From the NCBI GenBank assembly GCA_005402585.1, contig BIFP01000071.1, positions 124,001 to 188,000 on the forward strand: a stretch of 64,000 nt of DNA. Direction: 5' to 3'. This DNA comes from Micromonosporaceae bacterium KJ-029 (GTDB lineage: Bacteria; Actinomycetota; Actinomycetes; Mycobacteriales; Micromonosporaceae). Under the pieces are notes generated by a model. It saw only the letters and a program-made list of their open reading frames with translations, ran no database searches and had not been told where the DNA came from. The position numbers and the translations under genes are program-made. Below, in pieces: positions 40,364 to 48,550 of the stretch; the first letter of the stretch is position 1, and the number at the start of each line of letters is the position of its first letter.

Positions 40364-41878
40364 ATGACGCAGCCTGGCACGCTATACGGCGTCGGCGTCG
40401 GACCCGGCGACCCGGAACTGCTGACCGTCAAGGCCGCCCGGCTGATCGCCGAGGCTGACGTAATCGCCTACTACTCGGCCCGGCACGGCCGCAGCATCGC
40501 CCGTACCATCGCCGCCGGACTGCTGCGCGAGCGTCATCTCCACGAGCCGTTGGTGTACCCGGTGACCACCGAGGACACCGACGACCCGGCCGGCTATGAG
40601 GGCGTCATCCGCCAGTTCTACGACGACAGCGCCGAGCGGCTGGCCGCCCATCTCACCGCCGGCCGCGACGTCGTGGTGCTCTGCGCCGGCGACCCGATGT
40701 TCTACGGCTCCTACATGTACCTGCACGAGCGCCTCGCCCACCGGTTTTCCGCCCAGGTGGTGCCCGGCGTCACGTCGGTCAGCGCGGCCTCCGCCGTACT
40801 CGGCCGGCCCCTGGTCGAACGCGACGAGGTGCTGACCATCCTGCCCGGCACGCTGCCCGCCGAGGAACTCGCCCGGCGGCTCGCCGACACCGACGCCGCC
40901 GCGGTGCTCAAGCTGGGCCGCACCTTCGACAACGTCCGCGCCGCCGTCACCGACGCCGGCCGGCTGCCCGAGACCTGGTACGTGGAGCGGGCCACCTCGG
41001 CGCAGGAACGCCACGCACCCCTGGCCGACGTGTCGGCCGACGAGGTGCCGTACTTCTCCCTGGCCCTGCTGCCCAGTCCGACCAGCGCCGCCACCCGGGA
41101 CGAGCCACCGGCCCCGACCCCGCAGCCGGCGGGGGAGGTCGTGGTCGTCGGCGTCGGCCCGGCCGGACCTCGCTGGCTGACCCCGGAGGTGGCACGGGCG
41201 CTGCGCGAGGCCGAGCACCTGGTCGGCTACGGACCCTACGTCGACCGGGTGCCGGTGCGCCCCGGCCAGCAGCGGCACACCTCCGGCAACCAGGTGGAGA
41301 CCGAACGGGCCGCCCACGCCCTGGAACTCGCGCTCACCGGTGCCCGGGTGGCAGTTGTCTCCTCCGGCGATCCCGGAGTCTTCGCGATGGCCAGCGCCGT
41401 CTACGAGGTGGCCACTGGCCGGGCCCGTTTCGCCGACGTACCGGTGCGGATCCTGCCCGGCCTCACCGCCGCGCAGGCCGCGGCGAGCCGGATCGGCGCC
41501 CCGCTCGGGCACGACTTCGCGGTGCTGTCGCTGTCGGACCGGCTCAAGCCGTGGCCGGTCATCGAGTCCCGGCTCGCCGCGGCCGCCGCCGCCGACCTGG
41601 TCCTCGCGCTCTACAACCCGGCCTCGGCCAGCCGCCGCTGGCAGGTCGGCGCGGCCCGCGACATCCTGCTGCGCCACCGCGATCCGAAGACCCCCGTGGT
41701 GGTCGCCCGCGACGTCGGCCGCCCCGGCGAGGCGATCACCGTCACCACGCTGGCCGACCTGGACCCGGAGACGGTGGACATGCGCTGCCTGCTCATCGTC
41801 GGCTCGTCGACGACCCAGGTCAGCACCAGAGGCGACGGGTCCACGGTGGTGTGGACCCCGCGCACCTATCCCGGCTGA
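40364..41878 (+). CDS. cobIJ: Fusion of precorrin-2 C20-methyltransferase (CobI) and precorrin-3B C17-methyltransferase (CobJ)
   Basis: A 504-residue fusion. The N-terminal half (about 1-240) is CobI: LYGVGVGPGDPELLTVKAAR, VVVLCAGDPMFYGSYMYLHE and VVPGVTSVSAASAVLGRPLV. The C-terminal half (about 258-504) is CobJ: VVVVGVGPAGPRWLTPEVAR, LVGYGPYVDRVPVRPGQQRH, VAVVSSGDPGVFAMASAVYE and LVLALYNPASASRRWQV. CobIJ fusions are known in actinobacteria. ATG 40364 starts three bases after the cobH stop with ggtggag upstream; GTG 40358 is an alternative. It ends 13 bp inside the convergent cobK. Confidence 0.94.
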   Translation: MTQPGTLYGVGVGPGDPELLTVKAARLIAEADVIAYYSARHGRSIARTIAAGLLRERHLHEPLVYPVTTEDTDDPAGYEGVIRQFYDDSAERLAAHLTAGRDVVVLCAGDPMFYGSYMYLHERLAHRFSAQVVPGVTSVSAASAVLGRPLVERDEVLTILPGTLPAEELARRLADTDAAAVLKLGRTFDNVRAAVTDAGRLPETWYVERATSAQERHAPLADVSADEVPYFSLALLPSPTSAATRDEPPAPTPQPAGEVVVVGVGPAGPRWLTPEVARALREAEHLVGYGPYVDRVPVRPGQQRHTSGNQVETERAAHALELALTGARVAVVSSGDPGVFAMASAVYEVATGRARFADVPVRILPGLTAAQAAASRIGAPLGHDFAVLSLSDRLKPWPVIESRLAAAAAADLVLALYNPASASRRWQVGAARDILLRHRDPKTPVVVARDVGRPGEAITVTTLADLDPETVDMRCLLIVGSSTTQVSTRGDGSTVVWTPRTYPG

Positions 41879-42645
41879 GCCGGCAGACCCGACAGCCAGC
41901 GCATCGCGTCCTCCACAGTGGTCACCACCGTCGAGGAGGCGACCGGTGTGGGACGGTCGATCATCAGCACCGGCAGCCCGAGGTGGCGCGCCGCAGCGAG
42001 TTTCGCCTCGGTCAGCGGACCACCGCTGTCCTTGGACACCAGCACGTCGATCCGGTGGGTGCGCATCAGCTCCAGCTCGCCCGCCAGCGTGTAGGGACCG
42101 CGACTGCGTAACAGCTGCATGTGGGCGGGGACCGGCTCCGCCGGCGCGTCCACGACCCGGGCGAGGATCCGCAGGTGACGCAGCGGCATGAACGCGGCGA
42201 GGCTCTGCCGGCCGGTGGTCAGCAGCACCCGACGCCCGAGCGTCGGCAGCATCCGGGTCGCGGCGTCCACGTCGGGAACCCGGTGCCAGCGGTCGCCCTG
42301 CTGCGCCGTCCATCCCGGCCGTTCGAGCCGTAGGTGGGCCACGCCGGCGCTGCTGGCGGCGTCGACGGCAGCGACCCGCATCCGGGCCGCGTACGGGTGG
42401 GTCGCGTCGACCACCGCGTCGATGTGGTGCGCGGTGAGCCAGCGTGTCAGGCCGGCGGCGCCACCGAACCCGCCGATGCGTACCTCGCCCACCGGTAGGC
42501 GTGGATCGGCGACCCGCCCGGCCAGGGAGGAGACCACCGCAATCGCCGGCTGGTCGGCGAGCAGGGCGGCGAGGGCCCGCGCCTCGGCGGTGCCGCCGAG
42601 GATGAGTACTCGTCGTTCGGGAGCGGAAGCCGTGATGGTGTTCAT
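41866..42645 (-). CDS. cobK: Precorrin-6A reductase CobK
   Basis: A 259-residue Rossmann-fold enzyme with RRVLILGGTAEARALAALLA, VVSSLAGRVADPRLPVGEVR, IDAVVDATHPYAARM and IDVLVSKDSGGPLTEAKLAA, all typical of CobK/CbiJ. It reduces precorrin-6A with NADPH. It is convergent with cobIJ and overlaps its last 13 bp. The gene follows the importer operon on the same strand; the gap holds a chelatase-like remnant. Confidence 0.93.
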   Translation of the reverse strand: MNTITASAPERRVLILGGTAEARALAALLADQPAIAVVSSLAGRVADPRLPVGEVRIGGFGGAAGLTRWLTAHHIDAVVDATHPYAARMRVAAVDAASSAGVAHLRLERPGWTAQQGDRWHRVPDVDAATRMLPTLGRRVLLTTGRQSLAAFMPLRHLRILARVVDAPAEPVPAHMQLLRSRGPYTLAGELELMRTHRIDVLVSKDSGGPLTEAKLAAARHLGLPVLMIDRPTPVASSTVVTTVEDAMRWLSGLPAQPG

Positions 42646-42826
42646 TCAACCAATGCTTGAACAGTGTGGGCAGGGGCGGTGCCTTCAGTGGCGGATGGCA
42701 GGGTACTGGTCGGCGTCGGCCGCGAACCGGTACGCCCGTGGCCTCGTCGGCTGCCGCGGCGAGGCGGTGGATCGCGTCGTGGCCGCCGTGGTGGGTCGCC
42801 CCGCGTGAGACGAGCAGAACGTTCAT
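42646..42826 (-). pseudogene. Truncated sirohydrochlorin-chelatase (CbiX)-like fragment
   Basis: ATG 42826 overlaps the stop of the ABC ATPase gene by four bases (ATGA). The first 31 residues read NVLLVSRGATHHGGHDAIHR and LAAAADEATG, which resembles the start of CbiX-type chelatases, whose usual motif is (L)VSHGS followed by a helix; here the His is replaced by Arg. The frame then becomes Arg/Pro-rich and runs into cobK. In the +1 frame a tail, YRFAADADQYPAIRH, ends at a TGA. Either the gene is truncated and frameshifted, or it encodes a short protein of about 47 residues with one base miscalled in the ggg run. Confidence 0.5.
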
Positions 42827-43584
42827 GCTGCCGGCGCCCGGTAGGTGATGACCGGGCGCCCGTCGTGCACAGTGACGTCGGCGTCCACGGCGTACACGTC
42901 GGCGAGCAGCGCGGGCGTCAGCACGCCGGCAGGCGGTCCGGAGGCGACGACCCGGCCGTGGTGCAGCACCACCACGAGGTCGCAGAACATCGCGGCCAGG
43001 TTGAGGTCGTGCAGTGCGGCGAGGGTGGTCACGCCGCTGCGGCGGACCAGGTGCAGCAGCTGCAGCTGGTGGCCGATGTCGAGGTGGTTGGTGGGTTCGT
43101 CGAGCAGTAGCAGCTGCGGCTGTTGGGCGAGGGCTCGGGCGAGCTGCACCCGTTGGCGTTCCCCGCCGGACAGCGTCTGCCACCTGCGGTGGGCGTACCC
43201 GGTCATGTCGACGCGTTCGAGAGCGTCGGCTGCGGCCGCCCGATCGGTGTCGCTGTCCGACCAGCGGGAGCGACGGTGCGGGGTGCGGCCGAGCAGCACC
43301 ACGTCGAGCGCGGTCAGGTCAAGGTCGGTCTCAGCGTACTGGGCGAGCAGCGCCATCCGCCGCGCCGCAGCGGCACGCGGCAGCCTGGCCACGTCGTCGC
43401 CCGCGACGGTCACGGTCCCGGACCCGGGGGCGATCAAGCCGGCGACGACCCGCAGCAGGGTGGTCTTGCCGGACCCGTTCGGGCCGAGCAGGCCAACCAA
43501 GGTGCCGCGCGGCGCCGAGCAGGTCACGCGGTCGAGGAGGCGAGCGGCCGGCACTGACCACGAGACATCGCGAATGTCGAGCAT
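42823..43584 (-). CDS. ABC importer ATP-binding protein (BtuD/FecE-like; F420-0-transporter-like cassette)
   Basis: A 253-residue ATPase with Walker A LLGPNGSGKTTLLRVVAGLI, Q-loop LLAQYAETDLDLTALDVVLL, signature LSGGERQRVQLARALAQQ, Walker B LLLLDEPTNHLD and H-loop AALHDLNLAAMF. It belongs to the iron-siderophore/cobalamin/heme family of importers. The ATG at 43584 overlaps the permease stop by one base (TGATG). Located downstream of a cobalamin riboswitch, it most likely powers corrinoid uptake, although homologues are often annotated as F420-0 transporters. Confidence 0.88.
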   Translation of the reverse strand: MLDIRDVSWSVPAARLLDRVTCSAPRGTLVGLLGPNGSGKTTLLRVVAGLIAPGSGTVTVAGDDVARLPRAAAARRMALLAQYAETDLDLTALDVVLLGRTPHRRSRWSDSDTDRAAAADALERVDMTGYAHRRWQTLSGGERQRVQLARALAQQPQLLLLDEPTNHLDIGHQLQLLHLVRRSGVTTLAALHDLNLAAMFCDLVVVLHHGRVVASGPPAGVLTPALLADVYAVDADVTVHDGRPVITYRAPAA

Positions 43585-44588
43585 CAGGCGTTGCCACCCC
43601 GTCGACGCAGCAGTAGCACGAACGCGGGCACCCCGAGCAGGGCGGTCAGCACACCCACCGGCAGCTCGCGGGGTTCGAACAGGGTCCTGGCCGCAGTGTC
43701 CACCCAGATCAGAAAGATCGCTCCGGCGAGGACGACGACCGGCAGCAGCCGCCGGTGGTCGGGGCCGGTGAACCGCCGCGCGGCATGCGGCAGCATCAGG
43801 CCGACGAAGCCGATCGCACCGCTGATCGCGACCAACACGGCGGTCAGCAGCGCCGTGGTGACCAGCAGCAGCCACCGGACACGCCCGACGTCAACACCGA
43901 GGGCGGCGGCGGCCTCTTCGCCGAACGCGAACGTGTTGAGCGCACGGGCGTGCCAGAGAATCACGGCGAACACTGCCGCGAGCAGCGGCGTCGCCCATCC
44001 GAGTGCGGCCCAGTCGGCGCGGGCGAGCGAGCCGGACAGCCAGAAGGTGATGCTGTGGGTCGCGTGCGGGTCAGCCGCCCAGATGATGACGAACGAGGCC
44101 AGCGCGGAGCACAGCTGCGCGATGGCGACGCCGGCCAGCACCACCCGGGTCGGTCGCAGGACCGCTCGGTGGCCGGCGGCAGCGACCACGACGGCGAACG
44201 CGGCGAGCGCCCCCGCGAACGCGCCCCCGGTGAGCGCCGCGGTACCCGTGCCGAGGCCCAGGACCAGAACGGCGACGGCGCCCAGCGACGCTCCGGAGGA
44301 GACGCCCAACAGGTACGGGTCGGCGAGCGGGTTGCGGGTGACGGTCTGCATGACCGCCCCACAGGCGGCGAGCCCGGCACCGACCAGGGCAGCACCCAGC
44401 ACCCTCGGCAGGCGCAGTTCCCACACGATGTGGTCGCGCAGCAGCGGCACGTCGGCGCTCGTCAGGCCGAGGTGGTTGGTGATGACCAGCCACACGGTGC
44501 TCAGCGACAGGTCCGCCGGCCCCACCGTCACGGCCGCAGCCACCGACAGCACCAGGCCACCGGCGAGCACGACGACCACGGCCACCAT
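43584..44588 (-). CDS. ABC importer permease, FecCD/BtuC family
   Basis: A permease of about 334 residues with roughly ten membrane helices (VAVVVVLAGGLVLSVAAAVT first). It carries the FecCD signature ELRLPRVLGAALVGAGLAAC GAVMQ and DPYLLGVSSGASLGAVAVLV, and ends with FVGLMLPHAARRFTGPDHR and a DTAART-type segment. ATG 44588 is the first standard start. The upstream residues are also plausible coding sequence (TTTTTRPAQAPARP), and a CTG at 44648 would overlap the lipoprotein-gene stop by four bases, so a CTG start is possible. It is the middle gene of the riboswitch-controlled importer. Confidence 0.88.
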   Translation of the reverse strand: MVAVVVVLAGGLVLSVAAAVTVGPADLSLSTVWLVITNHLGLTSADVPLLRDHIVWELRLPRVLGAALVGAGLAACGAVMQTVTRNPLADPYLLGVSSGASLGAVAVLVLGLGTGTAALTGGAFAGALAAFAVVVAAAGHRAVLRPTRVVLAGVAIAQLCSALASFVIIWAADPHATHSITFWLSGSLARADWAALGWATPLLAAVFAVILWHARALNTFAFGEEAAAALGVDVGRVRWLLLVTTALLTAVLVAISGAIGFVGLMLPHAARRFTGPDHRRLLPVVVLAGAIFLIWVDTAARTLFEPRELPVGVLTALLGVPAFVLLLRRRGGNA

Positions 44589-44644
44589 CCGTACCGCCCG
44601 GACCGGCCGCGCCGGGGCCTGCGCTGGCCGGGTGGTAGTCGTGG

Positions 44645-45631
44645 TCAGTTGCCCAGCCCGCCGACACCCCGGGCTAGGGCCTCCACGGCGAGCACGTTCC
44701 GCACGCCCGCGGAGGTGGAGGAGAAGTCCAGGACGACGTACCGCTTGTCCATGACGGCGGGCAGGTCCTTGAGCGTCGCGTGCTTCTCGAGGAACGCTTG
44801 CTTGGCGGCGGCGCGGTCCCAGCTCGCGTCGACAAGCACGATGACGTCCGGGTTGCGCTCGACGACAGTCTCCCAGCTGGTGTCGGCCCAGCTGCCACCC
44901 AGGTCGGCGAAGATGTTGGTGACCCCGGCCGCAGACATGATCATGGCCGGGCCGCCGCAGCAGGCGCCAGCACTGGGCGCGTCGGTGCCGGCGTCCCACC
45001 ACAGCACTCGCGTGCCCTTCACGTCCGCTGACACTGTCGCGATGCGCTGCTTCTGGTCGGCGATCAGCGTCTCGGCCCGCTCCGCGACGCCGAAGATCGC
45101 GGCGATCTCACGGATCTCGGCGAAGACGTCATCCATCGCCAGCTTCGCCGGTCGCATGTCTTTCGGGCAGCCGGCGGTGGAAATGTAGGTGCCCACGCCC
45201 AGGTTCTGCCAATCGGCACGGTCGCCGACCCCCTCGTCGCTGAACGCACTTGCGAAGGAGGCGTAGACGAAGTCCGGCGCGATGTCGAGCAGCTTCTCCT
45301 TCGACGGGTACTCCGTGGCCAGTACCGGCACCTTCGCGTACGCGGCGGCGTACTCGGGCAGCACCTGGTCGTCGAGGTAGGCGGAACCGGCCATCCGGTC
45401 CTGCAACCCGAGCGCCAGCATGATCTCGGTAGCGGACTGATTCATCGTCACCGCCCGCGCCGGGGGCTGCGTGACCGTGACCGGTGTACCGCAGTTGGTG
45501 AACGCGACAGGCCCGGCCGCAGCGGACGCCGCAGGGGCCGGCTCGTTGTTGCCGGCTGCGGCACAGCCGCCGAGCAAAGCGAGCAGAACGGACAGCGGCG
45601 CAGCAACACGCCAGGACGCAGGAGACCGCAT
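44645..45631 (-). CDS. ABC importer substrate-binding lipoprotein (BtuF-fold; F420-0-binding-like)
   Basis: A 328-residue lipoprotein with signal peptide and lipobox (LSVLLALLGGC). The mature part has the helical-backbone BtuF/FhuD fold: RAVTMNQSATEIMLALGLQD, RMAGSAYLDDQVLPEYAAAY and VLATEYPSKEKLLDIAPDFV. This pattern, as I recall it, matches the actinobacterial family named proposed F420-0-binding protein rather than classic BtuF. ATG 45631 is preceded by ggaaggtgg. It is the first gene after a cobalamin riboswitch, which argues that the real ligand is a corrinoid. Confidence 0.88.
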   Translation of the reverse strand: MRSPASWRVAAPLSVLLALLGGCAAAGNNEPAPAASAAAGPVAFTNCGTPVTVTQPPARAVTMNQSATEIMLALGLQDRMAGSAYLDDQVLPEYAAAYAKVPVLATEYPSKEKLLDIAPDFVYASFASAFSDEGVGDRADWQNLGVGTYISTAGCPKDMRPAKLAMDDVFAEIREIAAIFGVAERAETLIADQKQRIATVSADVKGTRVLWWDAGTDAPSAGACCGGPAMIMSAAGVTNIFADLGGSWADTSWETVVERNPDVIVLVDASWDRAAAKQAFLEKHATLKDLPAVMDKRYVVLDFSSTSAGVRNVLAVEALARGVGGLGN

Positions 45632-45674
45632 AGCGGGACCACCTTCCAGCACCTCGTGGACGGGTCGTACAGGT

Positions 45675-45835
45675 GCCGTGGCCGGTCTCCTGGCTGACGG
45701 GTGGTGCGCCGGCGGCCGGCCTTCCCAGGCATACGCCCAGTGACCTTTCGGTGGCCTCCAGCATCCCGATCACAGTGGCGAGGGCCGCACCGGTCTCACA
45801 CCGGCTTCCCGAACACCACGGCGAGGTCACCTTAA
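45675..45835 (-). promoter_or_regulatory. Cobalamin riboswitch upstream of the ABC importer
   Basis: On the minus strand the element reads gtgttcgggaagccggtgtg, then gcggccctcgccactgtgat (GCCACTG), and the full B12 box gtcagccaggagaccggcc (45681-45699 on the plus strand). This is the most canonical of the three cobalamin riboswitches in the window. It ends about 45 bases before the lipoprotein ATG. Confidence 0.93.
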
Positions 45836-45995
45836 CCAAACCGGACGGCACCGTCACCGTGGCCTAGATCATGGTCGGAGACCATGTTGGTTCACCGTGC
45901 CTGCTCGCGTGAGGTGCCGTCGACATAAGAGAGACCGGCAGTAGGGCGGTGGAGGCGAGGCGGGTGCTGGCCGAGGGTGGGCACCCAACTATCGA
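45836..45995. other. Intergenic region between the importer riboswitch and an orphan LacI gene
   Basis: No gene is visible. A short hairpin, catggtc-gga-gaccatg (45870-45886), lies upstream of the riboswitch transcript. On the minus strand ttaagg (45830-45835) could be a -10 element for the riboswitch RNA. Both are weak assignments. Confidence 0.3.
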
Positions 45996-47081
45996 TCAGT
46001 TTCGCGGCCGCGCTTGCTTGTCCACGCACGCAAGGGTGCTGGCACGCGGCACCAGCAAGGGTGCGATGAGCACCCGCTCGTCGTGCGCCGACGCATGACC
46101 TTCGATCACGGCGATGAGCAACCTGACGCTTTCTCGAGCGGCTTCCGGCAGCGGCTGGGCCACCGACGTCAAGCCAACTATGGCTGCCGTTGGAGTGTCG
46201 TCGAAGCCGACGATGGCAATCTCAGCGGCGAGTAAGCCGGCCGCCTGCAGAGCGCCAAGGGCGAGGGTGTCGCTCGCGCAGACCAACGCTGTGGGGGGTG
46301 CGTCACGCCGCAGAACGGCTTCGATGGCAGTCCGCGCGTGGTCCGTGTTGTCAACGATCTCCAGCTCATGGCGCGGATCAGCGGGCACGCCCGCGTCGGC
46401 GAGTGCGGAGGCCCAGCCGGCTCGACGGTCGTCACCGACGCGTGAGCCGCGGGGCCAGCCGAGAAAACCGATGCGGGTGTGTCCGCAACGCAGGAGATGC
46501 TGTGTGGCTTGGTAGGTGCCTGCCGCCCCGTCAATGTCCACCCACGGTCCGCGGCCGGTGGCCCCCCGATGCCGCCCGAAAGAGACAAATGGCACCCGCT
46601 GGCGGACGAGCTCCGCCTGACGGGGATCATCACGTTCGACCGCAGTCAGCAGCGCCGCGTCTGCCTCGCCGCGAGCCACGGCGTCGGCAAATGCTGCAGT
46701 CTCGTCCGCTCGTCGAGCAAGCGGGATCAGCAACACCCGGTGATCGCGTTCGCGGGCCGCTTCGACGACTGCGTGAACGAATCGGTCATGCACGATTCCC
46801 TTGACACCGTCGCGGACCGGATGCAGCCGCATGGCGATCGTACGGGATCGTCGAGTACGCAGGTTACGCGCAGCCGCGAACGGCCGGTAACCCAGTACGT
46901 CGATCGCCGCCCGAACGCGCTGCAGGGTCTCTGCTCGAACGACGCTCGGGTTGTTCAGGACGTTACTGACGGTCTGGCGGCTTACACCCGCGTGTCGCGC
47001 GACGCTGTCGAGCGTCGGCGCGCGCGGCGCATCGATGTTGGGCTCAGGTGGTGATGGCTCTGGCATAGCCACAAGTGTCAT
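45996..47081 (-). CDS. LacI-family transcriptional regulator (orphan)
   Basis: A 361-residue regulator with the HTH LDSVARHAGVSRQTVSNVLN (about residues 24-43), the hinge YRPFAAARNLRTRRS and an effector domain with FVSFGRHRGATGRGPWVDID, HTRIGFLGWPRGSRVGDDRR and IAIVGFDDTPTAAIVGLTSV. An ATG at 47066 (MPEPSPPEP) is an alternative start. No sugar transport or catabolic gene is adjacent, so its regulon lies elsewhere or it has lost its partners. Confidence 0.88.
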   Translation of the reverse strand: MTLVAMPEPSPPEPNIDAPRAPTLDSVARHAGVSRQTVSNVLNNPSVVRAETLQRVRAAIDVLGYRPFAAARNLRTRRSRTIAMRLHPVRDGVKGIVHDRFVHAVVEAARERDHRVLLIPLARRADETAAFADAVARGEADAALLTAVERDDPRQAELVRQRVPFVSFGRHRGATGRGPWVDIDGAAGTYQATQHLLRCGHTRIGFLGWPRGSRVGDDRRAGWASALADAGVPADPRHELEIVDNTDHARTAIEAVLRRDAPPTALVCASDTLALGALQAAGLLAAEIAIVGFDDTPTAAIVGLTSVAQPLPEAARESVRLLIAVIEGHASAHDERVLIAPLLVPRASTLACVDKQARPRN

Positions 47082-47246
47082 CCGCCAATTCAGGTGTAGC
47101 CGGTAGCTCGGAGCGTCTCACGCATCGGGCATGTCCGTCGCACCCGATCCGCAGCATCACGGGCATGTGACCTTGGGGCAGCAGTGCCGGGTAGCGCCAC
47201 GGCCGGCGGACCGCACGGCACCGCCGCTTCTGGCAGGATCCGTCGG

Positions 47247-47768
47247 ATGCGCAGACTGATGGTGCTCCTTCTCGTGATGGCTGTTACTGGCTGCGGCGAC
47301 GGTGACGCGACCGAGGCGGGAGCCACCGAACAGTTCACCCAGGGCGGTGTCAGTATGGAGCCGACGGTCAAGGCCGGCCAGGTTGTCACCGCACGGACAG
47401 TCACCGGCACGTATGAGCCACGGCGCGGCGATGTCGTCCTGATCCGTTCCCCCGGCGGTCTCTGGGGCGACCGTAAGGCGCCGCTGCTCAAACGCGTCGT
47501 CGCGCTTAGCGGCGAAACCATCGCCTGCTGCGATACCTCCGGCAAGGTGACCGTCGACGGTAAGCCGCTGGCCGAGCCTTATGTGGCTGACGACGCGTCG
47601 CTCGACGAGCCGCCCAACCCGAACTACTGCGGGCCGCGCCGGTTCGCCGCGGTTACCGTGCCGGCCGACTCCGTCTTCGTCATGGGCGATAGCCGCGCCC
47701 GGTCGAACGACTCCCGGTGTGCCGGGCCGGTGCCGGTGTCGTCGGTCTTCGCCGTAATGGTCGACTGA
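47247..47768 (+). CDS. Signal peptidase I (S26)-like protein with a lipoprotein-type N-terminus
   Basis: A 173-residue protein. Catalytic Ser36 is in VSMEPTVKAGQ and Lys82 in PLLKRVVALSGE; the conserved VMGDSRARSNDSR box is present near the C-terminus. The N-terminus (LMVLLLVMAVTGC, Cys16) has a lipobox-like end, which is unusual: signal peptidases are normally anchored by a membrane helix. Two Cys pairs (ACC, YCG and RC) may form disulfides outside the cell. ATG 47247 is chosen because the upstream frame is Gly/Ala noise. It is not next to pilin or sortase genes, so its client is unknown. Confidence 0.8.
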   Translation: MRRLMVLLLVMAVTGCGDGDATEAGATEQFTQGGVSMEPTVKAGQVVTARTVTGTYEPRRGDVVLIRSPGGLWGDRKAPLLKRVVALSGETIACCDTSGKVTVDGKPLAEPYVADDASLDEPPNPNYCGPRRFAAVTVPADSVFVMGDSRARSNDSRCAGPVPVSSVFAVMVD

Positions 47769-47856
47769 CCAGGGCGCACCTGACATTTGCCACGAACGTA
47801 CTGCCAAGCGTCTTGTCTCGACCCGACAACTTGACGATCACGGTGAATCACCCGGG

Positions 47857-48498
47857 CTAGAGACCGACGTCGCGGGCGAGGAGGGCGGCCTGGACCCGAT
47901 CGGAGACCCCGAGCTTGGCGAAGACCGCGGAGAGCTGGTTGCGGACCGTCTTCTCGCTCAACCCGAACCGGCGGGCAATCCGCGCGTTGGTCTCGCCGAC
48001 CGCCAGGTACCGCAGGATGTCCCGTTCCCGCGCGGTGAGCTGATTGAACGGCGCTGGCAGCTCCACCGGCCCGCGTTGCAGGTTGGCCAATACCCGCGGC
48101 CCGACCCGGGGGCCGAGCACGAGACCTCCACCGGCCACTGTCCGCAGGGCGTCAACGATCACGTCGGGGTCGGTGTCCTTGAGCAGGTATCCCCGGGCGC
48201 CCGCGTGCAGCGACCGGCTCACCACCTCCTCGTCGTCGGCCATGGTGAGCATGAGTACCGCCGTTCCCGGACGGCCCTGCACGATCCGCCGGGTGGCCTC
48301 GACACCGTCGCCGTCGGGCAGGGCCACGTCCATGGCGACCACGCCGACCGGCTCGGTCAGCGCCAGGCTGACCGCCTCGGCGCAGGTGGCGGCCTCCAGC
48401 ACGGCGCTGACCCAGCTCTCTCCCTCCAGCATGATCCGCAGTCCACGGCGGACCACCGGATGGTCGTCCACGATCAACACCCGGCCCTGTCCGGACAT
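47857..48498 (-). CDS. NarL/FixJ-family response regulator
   Basis: A 213-residue regulator. The receiver domain has the acidic pair in VLIVDDHPVVRRGLRIML, phospho-acceptor Asp57 (VAMDVALPDGDG), Thr in VLMLTMADDEE and Lys in GYLLKDTDP. The LuxR-type HTH is NQLTARERDILRYLAVGETN and ARIARRFGLSEKTVRNQLSA. It lies 52 bp downstream of its histidine kinase on the same strand. Confidence 0.94.
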   Translation of the reverse strand: MSGQGRVLIVDDHPVVRRGLRIMLEGESWVSAVLEAATCAEAVSLALTEPVGVVAMDVALPDGDGVEATRRIVQGRPGTAVLMLTMADDEEVVSRSLHAGARGYLLKDTDPDVIVDALRTVAGGGLVLGPRVGPRVLANLQRGPVELPAPFNQLTARERDILRYLAVGETNARIARRFGLSEKTVRNQLSAVFAKLGVSDRVQAALLARDVGL

Positions 48499-48550
48499 CT
48501 GCCCGCCCCACTTCCTGCCCGCCCGCCTCGACCGGCCCGTCTCGATGTTC

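Noticed and set aside
40382..43183. 933-codon minus-strand frame spanning cobIJ, cobK and the ATPase
   Set aside because: It crosses several real genes in other frames. Only the short piece beginning at 42826 looks like a protein start.
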